Assembly: GCA_937930465.1 (NCBI GenBank)
Contig: CALGKV010000124.1
Span: forward strand, 1 to 9,826
Length of the DNA stretch: 9,826 bases
DNA from: Methanosuratincolales archaeon
GTDB lineage: Archaea; Thermoproteota; Methanomethylicia; Methanomethylicales; Methanomethylicaceae
Reading direction: 5' to 3'
Position 1 is the stretch's first letter, and each line of letters starts with the position of its first letter. Of this stretch, positions 5,672-9,826 are shown in pieces. Below the pieces are notes generated by a model that saw only the letters and a list, made by a program, of their open reading frames with translations, searched no databases and was not told the origin of the DNA. A program made the position numbers and the translations under genes.

Positions 5672-6171
5672 GACTTGGTAGTTAGGCGATCCCTATCCAG
5701 ACCGATCAACGCAGCCACACTCTCGACCAAAGCCGTCCTCTCCGACTCGCTTCCTGTCCGGGGTGCTTCGATCTCGACAAAATCACCGACCCCCTCGACC
5801 ATATCGATTGCCACATGCGCGCCGAGCAGCCTGTACTCCCTCCTGACCTTGCAAACCCTCGCCCCGACTTGGAACCCGAGCCTTTTGAAAACTTCCATTG
5901 CCATACGACAGTCATTAGCTTCGAATTCCAGCTCTTCCCTGGACTTTACGTTTCCTTTCTCCCTAGCTCCCTTGAAAGTGACCAAGCAAACACTTCCTTC
6001 CATCCTCAATCTCAGGGCTTCGTCAGCCGCCCTCATGTCTCTGCAGGGGTGCGAGAGGTAGAGGTCCAGCTGCTCTTTTTCCCCTAAGAAGACCCCTCCG
6101 CATGCCCTGATCTTGTCTTCGACCAGCCTGGCACCCTCCACCTGCGCCTTGACTTCGATCTCGCGCCTCAA
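5620..6171 (-). CDS. CYTH-domain protein (class IV adenylate cyclase CyaB / triphosphate tunnel enzyme family)
   Basis: A single CYTH domain, an eight-stranded tunnel that binds triphosphate-bearing substrates with divalent metal. The hallmark ExExK is at the N-terminus (Glu4, Glu6, Lys8 in REIEVKA). The tunnel basic and acidic residues follow in order: DLYLSHP with RDM, DEALRLR (Arg54, Arg56), VTFKG (Lys67), REELEFE (Glu80, Glu82, Glu84), CKVRREYR (Lys108, Arg110, Arg111), VAIDMVEGVGDFVEIE (Asp123, Glu133, Glu135). The layout is closest to the CyaB-type branch. Activity may be adenylate cyclase, thiamine-triphosphatase or inorganic triphosphatase; archaeal members are mostly uncharacterised, so none can be chosen. 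The start is TTG at 6169-6171, giving the family N-terminus, with a GGGGGG run about 6 bases upstream. It is convergent to and overlaps the HD gene by 52 bp. Confidence 0.88.
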   Translation of the reverse strand: MRREIEVKAQVEGARLVEDKIRACGGVFLGEKEQLDLYLSHPCRDMRAADEALRLRMEGSVCLVTFKGAREKGNVKSREELEFEANDCRMAMEVFKRLGFQVGARVCKVRREYRLLGAHVAIDMVEGVGDFVEIEAPRTGSESERTALVESVAALIGLDRDRLTTKSYVELLESRSSLSRDSM

Positions 6172-6200
6172 GCAGAACCCCCCTTATACAACTGCGCGCC

Positions 6201-6210
6201 TAAATGTAAA
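6201..6210 (-). promoter_or_regulatory. Putative TATA box of the CYTH gene
   Basis: Minus-strand TTTACATTTA, centred about 35 bp before the TTG start at 6171. A second AT patch (TTGTATAAG, near 6183-6191) is too close to the start for normal spacing. Weak call. Confidence 0.3.
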
Positions 6211-6238
6211 TCCCTTTCCCCCATGAGTCAGGCAAAAG

Positions 6239-6247
6239 ATTTTAAAG
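6239..6247 (+). promoter_or_regulatory. TATA box (with A-rich BRE) of the FKBP gene
   Basis: CAAAAG followed by ATTTTAAAG resembles an archaeal BRE/TATA pair. Transcription would begin near 6268-6270, about 13 bases before the preferred ATG at 6282. Confidence 0.5.
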
Positions 6248-6281
6248 AGGATGAGGTTTAGCCGTTTGTGGTGTGTCATTG

Positions 6282-7073
6282 ATGGCTATTAAGAGTGGAG
6301 ATTTCGTCCTCATAGACTACCTCCTCAAAGTGAAGGACACTGGGGAGGTATTTGACGTCACAATGGAGGATCAGGCGAAGGAGAACAACGCTTACGCCTC
6401 TGACCAGATGTACGAGCCCAGGCTTGTTGCAGTAGGGCAAGGCTGGACTTTGAAGGGTATAGACGAGGCTCTAATCGGTTTGGAGGAAGGAGCAGAGAAG
6501 GAGTTCGAGATCCCTCCGGAGATGGCATTCGGGGAGAGGGATCCTGCAAAGGTTAAGATCGTCCCTGCACGCGACTTGACCCGCCAGGGCGTGACACCAA
6601 AGGCCGGTGCCCGGATAGAAGTGGGGGGTTCGCTTGCAACCATCAGGAGTGTAGGGAGCGGGCGGGTCACGATCGACTTCAACCACCCGATGGCCGGGAG
6701 GGCGCTTCTGGCGAAGCTTTACGTCAGGAAGGTAATCGAGGATCAGACTGAGAAGATTCGAGAGCTGATCCACAGGCGGGTTCGCAATGTACCAAAGGAA
6801 AAGTTCCTTATAACTAGCCTAGGAAATGCCATAACAATCGAGATGCCCGAGGAATCATTCGTGCTAGAGGACATACAGTTCGCAAAGAAGGGGCTGGCGA
6901 GGGAAATCTCAAAGTACTTCCCAGAGGTAACAAGCGTCCAGTTCATAGAGACATATGTCCTCAAGGCTCCAAAGCCTGAATCTGCGCCCGAAGCTGCAAA
7001 CGAGGATCAAGCCCCCCCAACAGCAGCTCCTGAAGAACCAAAGGCAAATGAGGGTTCGAAAAAGAAGGAATGA
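6282..7073 (+). CDS. FKBP-type peptidyl-prolyl cis-trans isomerase/chaperone, long archaeal (FKBP26-like) form
   Basis: Cytosolic prolyl isomerase and probable folding chaperone. Residues 1-85 or so form the FKBP core: IKSGDFVLIDYLLKV, GEVFDVT, GQGWTLKGIDEALIGL, GAEKEFEIPPEMAFGERD. An insert-in-flap domain follows (about 88-135), and the strand DFNHPMAGRALLAKLYVRKV returns to the FKBP fold, as in SlyD. Beyond residue 155 is an extra folded C-terminal domain of about 80 residues, as in the 26-kDa methanogen FKBP. The last 30 or so residues are a Pro/Ala/Glu/Lys-rich, probably disordered tail. The frame is open from GTG 6273, but ATG 6282 (263 residues, MAIKSGDF) fits the family, with GGTG 8 bases ahead and a predicted transcript start near 6268. 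The gene ends 6 bp from convergent UPF0179. Confidence 0.92.
   Translation: MAIKSGDFVLIDYLLKVKDTGEVFDVTMEDQAKENNAYASDQMYEPRLVAVGQGWTLKGIDEALIGLEEGAEKEFEIPPEMAFGERDPAKVKIVPARDLTRQGVTPKAGARIEVGGSLATIRSVGSGRVTIDFNHPMAGRALLAKLYVRKVIEDQTEKIRELIHRRVRNVPKEKFLITSLGNAITIEMPEESFVLEDIQFAKKGLAREISKYFPEVTSVQFIETYVLKAPKPESAPEAANEDQAPPTAAPEEPKANEGSKKKE
7059..7063 (-). terminator. Putative U-run terminator of the egsA-UPF0179 operon
   Basis: On the minus strand, TTCTTTTTCG lies about 17 bp after the UPF0179 stop. It is the antisense of the Lys codons that close the FKBP gene. Short, so moderate to low confidence. Confidence 0.3.
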
Positions 7074-7079
7074 GCAGCT

Positions 7080-7556
7080 TCAAACCTCATCCATCAATAT
7101 TCCTGCAACTTTTTTGAGCTTTTTACCGCAAACCGCCCTGTCCGAGACATCCTCGATGACTTGGCAGATCCTCAATTTGATTCTCTTACCCGGATCTGTC
7201 CACTCCGGACGGCAGTATGCCCTGAGCACGCATTTCTTTCCGCACTCTTCGATCAGCGGTTCAACAGTTGCCCCCTCCACGGCGAGATTTGACTTCACAA
7301 GGGCCTCTACCGGGGCCTCGACCACTTTGACCACCCTCACTTTACCTTCATAAAGGGGGCAGTAATGCTCCTTGTCCTTCACATCGACTATCTCGTAAAC
7401 CTTGCCGGGCTTGAGTTTTGACATGCATGCTACAAAGAGTTTGCAATTCCTGCAGACCTCCGGGGGCTGTGACGAAACAAACCTAAAACCTACTTTGGCT
7501 TGGACGTCTCCCACAAAGGTTACGATCTCTTTCTTCTTGACTTCGCCTTCGGGCAT
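7080..7556 (-). CDS. UPF0179 family protein, cysteine-rich, function unknown
   Basis: Recognised as the archaeal UPF0179 family of conserved proteins without an assigned function; the 158-residue length fits. Nine cysteines stand out: Cys35, 38 and 44 (VCRNCKLFVACMSKL), Cys66 (HYCPLYEG), Cys105, 109 and 115 (ECGKKCVLRAYC), Cys131 and Cys143. The two CxxC/CxxxC clusters suggest binding of zinc or an iron-sulfur cluster; this is inference. The stretch LKPGKVYEIVDVKDKEHYCP looks like a small beta-barrel segment. The C-terminus is Lys-rich. The ATG overlaps the stop of glycerol-1-phosphate dehydrogenase by one base (TAATG), and GGTG at 7567-7570 lies inside that gene, so translation is coupled. 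No signal peptide or membrane helix. Confidence 0.88.
   Translation of the reverse strand: MPEGEVKKKEIVTFVGDVQAKVGFRFVSSQPPEVCRNCKLFVACMSKLKPGKVYEIVDVKDKEHYCPLYEGKVRVVKVVEAPVEALVKSNLAVEGATVEPLIEECGKKCVLRAYCRPEWTDPGKRIKLRICQVIEDVSDRAVCGKKLKKVAGILMDEV
7110..7124 (+). terminator. Putative U-run terminator of the FKBP gene
   Basis: Two T runs on the plus strand (T6 at 7110-7115 and T5 at 7120-7124) lie 37-51 bp after the FKBP stop. Archaeal polymerase stops at U-rich tracts. The runs are the antisense of Lys codons near the C-terminus of UPF0179. Confidence 0.4.
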
Positions 7557-8608
7557 TAATCTATCACACCAGTTATCCTGGCAAGGTCTTCAGCCGCTTT
7601 CCTTGAGATCCCGCTCTCGCCCAAGATCGTGTACCTGTCTGGTCTCATTGTGTGTGCTATAGTCAGCGCCTCCAGCACATCCTCGTCGGAGACGCCTAGT
7701 TGCCTTGCGGTCGTCGGAGCTCCAATCTTGTTGAGGACTTCCTTGATAGACTGCCAGTCCCCCCCGTGCATGTACATCATCATTATTGTCCCGACCCCGC
7801 ACTTCTCCCCGTGCAGCGATCCGTTCTTGCTGACCTTCTCGAGCGCATGGCTGAAGAGGTGCTCAGAACCGCTGCACGGTCTGCTGCTGCCTGCGATACA
7901 CATGGCATATCCGCAGCTTATTAGCGCCTCAATGATCGTCCTTACGCCGACTTCGAGCCCTCTTGCTATCAGGTCGACGTTCCTCTTTAGGAGCTGGGCT
8001 GACATCAGCGCGAGTGAGGCCGCATACTCGCCGTAATACTCGCCCCTCAGCCTGTGCGCAAGCCTCCAGTCCCTCACCGCAGTGAACTTTGCGATAATGT
8101 CCCCGCAGCCGCTTATTATGAACCTCCTCGGTGAGCTTGAAATTATCTGTATGTCCGCCAGAAGCGCCACTGGGGGCTGCGCCATTATCGACGTAGAGAG
8201 CTTCCCATCCTTGATCGAGGCTATTGGCGAAGCTATCCCGTCGTGTGCCGCGGAGGTCGGTATGCTTATGAAAGGAATTCCTTGCCGGTGCGAAGCAATC
8301 TTCGCAACGTCGATTATCTTCCCTCCCCCGACGCTTATCACCATGCACGACCTAGTTTCCTTGATTGCACACTCAAGGGAGCTGACCACGTCAGCAGTCG
8401 GTGCTGAGGCGGAGACCTCATGGACTGGGAGCCCCATCTCCTCAACGCAGTCCTTGATCAAGGAGGCAGGGCCTTTGGTCAATCCTTCTCCTCGGACTAG
8501 GAGCACGTCCTCCCTGACGAGCAACCTGCTAAGCAGCTCATCTATTTTTGGCAATACATTGTCACCAACGATCACAAACCTTGGGAGGTTAATCGCATGT
8601 ATGTGCAT
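7556..8608 (-). CDS. egsA: sn-glycerol-1-phosphate dehydrogenase [NAD(P)+]
   Basis: Reduces dihydroxyacetone phosphate to sn-glycerol-1-phosphate, the backbone of archaeal ether lipids; zinc enzyme of the iron-containing alcohol dehydrogenase superfamily. Dinucleotide motif SVGGGKIIDVAK (residues 92-103), IPTSAAHDGIASP (116-128), SGCGDIIAKFTAVRDW with likely zinc ligand Asp169, AGSSRPCSGSEHLFSHAL with His249, and SLHGEKCGVGT with His265. The frame is open from TTG 8653, but ATG at 8606-8608 (MHIHAINLPRFVIVG, 350 residues) is preferred. It has GAGGTG at 8615-8620 six bases ahead, matches the family N-terminus and is the expected length. The gene is coupled to UPF0179 by a TAATG overlap. It diverges from psmB across about 185 bp. 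One of the clearest signs that the host is an archaeon. Confidence 0.97.
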   Translation of the reverse strand: MHIHAINLPRFVIVGDNVLPKIDELLSRLLVREDVLLVRGEGLTKGPASLIKDCVEEMGLPVHEVSASAPTADVVSSLECAIKETRSCMVISVGGGKIIDVAKIASHRQGIPFISIPTSAAHDGIASPIASIKDGKLSTSIMAQPPVALLADIQIISSSPRRFIISGCGDIIAKFTAVRDWRLAHRLRGEYYGEYAASLALMSAQLLKRNVDLIARGLEVGVRTIIEALISCGYAMCIAGSSRPCSGSEHLFSHALEKVSKNGSLHGEKCGVGTIMMMYMHGGDWQSIKEVLNKIGAPTTARQLGVSDEDVLEALTIAHTMRPDRYTILGESGISRKAAEDLARITGVID

Positions 8609-8614
8609 AGCCTG

Positions 8615-8620
8615 CACCTC
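8615..8620 (-). promoter_or_regulatory. Shine-Dalgarno site that fixes the egsA start
   Basis: Minus-strand GAGGTG with a 6-base spacer to the ATG at 8608. Favours this start over the TTG 45 bases upstream. Confidence 0.7.
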
Positions 8621-8667
8621 TTTAGAATCGGATTGGCTGAACACGCTGATCAAAAGGTTGCCACACC

Positions 8668-8680
8668 TATTTTATCTTAA
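8668..8680 (-). promoter_or_regulatory. Putative TATA region of the egsA-UPF0179 operon
   Basis: Minus-strand TTAAGATAAAATA. Transcription would begin near 8648, below the TTG at 8653 and about 40 bases before the preferred ATG, which again favours the ATG start. Confidence 0.3.
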
Positions 8681-8746
8681 CCAATGCCAGCTCTTTCATC
8701 CCATCCATTTCCGACCAGGCAACCCTTAAATACTTGGATTAGTTGG

Positions 8747-8756
8747 TTTAATTTAA
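8747..8756 (+). promoter_or_regulatory. Putative TATA box of psmB
   Basis: TTTAATTTAA centred about 43 bp before the TTG start at 8794 would start transcription near 8777, just before the GGAGG site. A second AT patch, CTTAAATACTT at 8725-8735, is an alternative. Confidence 0.45.
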
Positions 8757-8780
8757 CTTCGCTCATTTTCTCACGTCAGC

Positions 8781-8785
8781 GGAGG
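8781..8785 (+). promoter_or_regulatory. Shine-Dalgarno site that fixes the psmB start
   Basis: GGAGG with an 8-base spacer to the TTG at 8794; no ATG or GTG is available at a suitable distance. Confidence 0.65.
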
Positions 8786-8793
8786 CAAAAAAT

Positions 8794-9444
8794 TTGTTAC
8801 CCCAAGAGCTAAGCGAAAGGAATGCCCTATACGGGAAGTTGAAGCATGGGACCACTACTGTCGGCGTGGTCTGCGCCGATGGCGTAGTTCTGGCAACCGA
8901 CAGGCGGGTCACTTCTGGCACTTACGTAGCACACAAGAGAGGGAGGAAGCTCTACATTCTTGACGAGACACGTGTGGCGACCATAGCGGGGCTGGTCGCA
9001 GACGCCCAGATGATAATGGACTTCCTAAAATCCCAGATCTCTCTTATGAAACTCACTAACCGTGGCCCTGTCTCAACCAAATCCATAGCTACTTTCGCCT
9101 CAAACATACTCTTCAGCTCGAGGTACTATCCGTACATTGTCCAGTTTATCATTGCTGGATATGACGAAAAGGGGCCATCGATGTATGTTCTGGACTGGTT
9201 TGGATCACTGACCGAGGAGAGGTTCATAACTACCGGGTCGGGTTCCCCATATGCAATGGGGGTGCTTGAGGCTAATCTGAAGAGGGACCCGCTAGTCTCT
9301 GATGCTCTTCCGGTAGTGGCGAGGGCTGTGAGATCCTCAATCGAACGGGACCCTGGCAGTGGCGAGGGTATAGACGTAGTCACAATAACTGGGCGTGGTA
9401 TAAAGGAGCTTAACGACTCTGAGATAGCAAAACTTCTCGCATAA
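8794..9444 (+). CDS. psmB: 20S proteasome beta subunit (N-terminal threonine protease)
   Basis: Catalytic subunit of the archaeal 20S core particle. A 19-residue propeptide ends at KHG, and self-cleavage before Thr20 exposes the Thr nucleophile (mature TTTVGVV). In mature numbering Asp17 (ATDRR) and Lys33 (GRK) are in place, with GSGSPYAMG (the Ser129 region) and GIDVVTITGRG later, so the active site is intact. The total of 216 residues (197 mature) is family length. The start is TTG at 8794 with GGAGG 8 bases ahead. The gene is followed after 33 bp by the aCPSF1 ribonuclease gene, an order also known from methanogens. The partner alpha subunit is not in the window. Confidence 0.97.
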   Translation: MLPQELSERNALYGKLKHGTTTVGVVCADGVVLATDRRVTSGTYVAHKRGRKLYILDETRVATIAGLVADAQMIMDFLKSQISLMKLTNRGPVSTKSIATFASNILFSSRYYPYIVQFIIAGYDEKGPSMYVLDWFGSLTEERFITTGSGSPYAMGVLEANLKRDPLVSDALPVVARAVRSSIERDPGSGEGIDVVTITGRGIKELNDSEIAKLLA

Positions 9445-9465
9445 CGCTCCTCCCCCCATCAGGAG

Positions 9466-9471
9466 AAGGTG
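9466..9471 (+). promoter_or_regulatory. Shine-Dalgarno site of the aCPSF1 gene
   Basis: AAGGTG with a 6-base spacer to the ATG at 9478, in the 33-bp gap after psmB. An AGGAG lies slightly further upstream at 9461-9465. Confidence 0.6.
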
Positions 9472-9477
9472 CAGCGG

Positions 9478-9826
9478 ATGGTAAATTCAAGTACTGTTGA
9501 CACTTTCGGATGGATAAAAGGAGTTATAGAGAGGGAGATCCCGAAGGAGGCCGGGCTCACGAAGGTCGACTTCGAGGGCCCCTCGATAGTTGTGTATGTA
9601 ACAAACCACAATCTCCTGTTGGAGAACAGCGAGCCTGTAAAGCGGATAGTCAGGGAGATCAAGAAGCGCGTCATAATAAGGGCTGATCCATCATCGCGCA
9701 AGAGGCCCGAGGAGGCGAAGAGGATCATTGAGGGGCTGATCCCTGCCGAGTCGGAGATCTCGGACATGAACTTCGACGAGGGCACAGGCGAGGTTACGAT
9801 AATGGCCAAGAAGCCCGGTCTAGTAA
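9478..9826 (+). CDS. aCPSF1-type KH-domain/beta-CASP ribonuclease, N-terminal 116 residues (partial at window end)
   Basis: Start of the archaeal cleavage-and-polyadenylation-factor homologue, a metallo-beta-lactamase/beta-CASP ribonuclease that trims transcripts at U-rich sites and drives transcription termination. Only the N-terminal RNA-binding region is inside the window: an initial helix-strand unit (IPKEAGLTKVDFEGPSIVVY), then NLLLENSEPVKRIVREIKKRVIIRADPS, KRPEEAKRIIEGLIP and INFD-like MNFDEGTGEVTIMAKKPGLV. This is the family's KH1 region and the beginning of KH2; the GLV should be followed by IGK outside the window. The catalytic domain is not seen. The ATG at 9478 has AAGGTG 6 bases ahead and follows psmB by 33 bp, so cotranscription is likely. 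Confidence 0.9.
   Translation, partial: MVNSSTVDTFGWIKGVIEREIPKEAGLTKVDFEGPSIVVYVTNHNLLLENSEPVKRIVREIKKRVIIRADPSSRKRPEEAKRIIEGLIPAESEISDMNFDEGTGEVTIMAKKPGLV

Noticed and set aside
8082..8729. 215-codon open frame on the plus strand opposite egsA
   Set aside because: Complementary shadow of the conserved dehydrogenase, running through its promoter region; no homology recognised.
9459..9809. 116-codon open frame on the minus strand at the window end
   Set aside because: Ser/Ile/Thr-rich antisense shadow of the aCPSF1 KH region, which has the proper start, Shine-Dalgarno site and family sequence on the plus strand.
1..9826. Mobile element, CRISPR array, defence island or tRNA/rRNA genes
   Set aside because: No transposase or integrase motif, repeat-spacer pattern, terminal inverted repeats, or tRNA-like T-loop sequence found on either strand by eye; genes are conserved housekeeping types with uniform composition.

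Overview
The window reads as a dense stretch of an archaeal chromosome. Archaeal markers include glycerol-1-phosphate dehydrogenase (the enzyme that sets archaeal lipid stereochemistry), a 20S proteasome beta subunit with a short propeptide, the start of an aCPSF1-type KH/beta-CASP ribonuclease, NadM-type NMN adenylyltransferase, a FKBP26-like prolyl isomerase and the UPF0179 family. Promoters also look archaeal, with TATA-like boxes just ahead of genes and GGAGGTG-type Shine-Dalgarno sites. Base composition looks moderately GC-rich and codon use is uniform by eye. HypC and HypD imply a [NiFe]-hydrogenase maker, so an anaerobe is likely. The lineage cannot be fixed from this sequence.

Layout: (1) 1-975: the 3' part of an O6-alkylguanine-DNA alkyltransferase (+), cut by the window edge, converges on and overlaps nadM (-). 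(2) 976-2957: a SAM hydroxide adenosyltransferase (DUF62, -) and a class V aminotransferase (+) diverge from a 65-bp shared promoter region. (3) 2938-4281: hypC-hypD (-), whose end overlaps the aminotransferase end. (4) 4405-6171: a metallophosphoesterase and an overlapping HD-domain phosphohydrolase (+) converge on a CYTH (CyaB/triphosphatase-like) protein (-). (5) 6282-7073: a FKBP26-like chaperone/prolyl isomerase (+), tail to tail with UPF0179 (-). (6) 7080-8608: glycerol-1-phosphate dehydrogenase and UPF0179, translationally coupled on the minus strand. (7) 8794-9826: psmB followed by the aCPSF1 N-terminus (+), running off the window.

The window is mostly housekeeping: NAD synthesis, SAM and amino-acid metabolism, hydrogenase maturation, membrane lipid synthesis, protein folding and turnover, and RNA 3'-end processing. 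I see no mobile element, CRISPR array, tRNA, rRNA or defence system, and no gene-free stretch over 300 bp. The points most worth a second look are a His-to-Gln change at a proposed catalytic position of the DUF62 protein, the phosphoesterase/HD/CYTH neighbourhood, the cysteine-rich UPF0179 protein coupled to the lipid gene, and convergent gene ends that overlap or appear to supply each other's U-run terminators. Several starts are GTG or TTG and were chosen from Shine-Dalgarno spacing and family N-termini.
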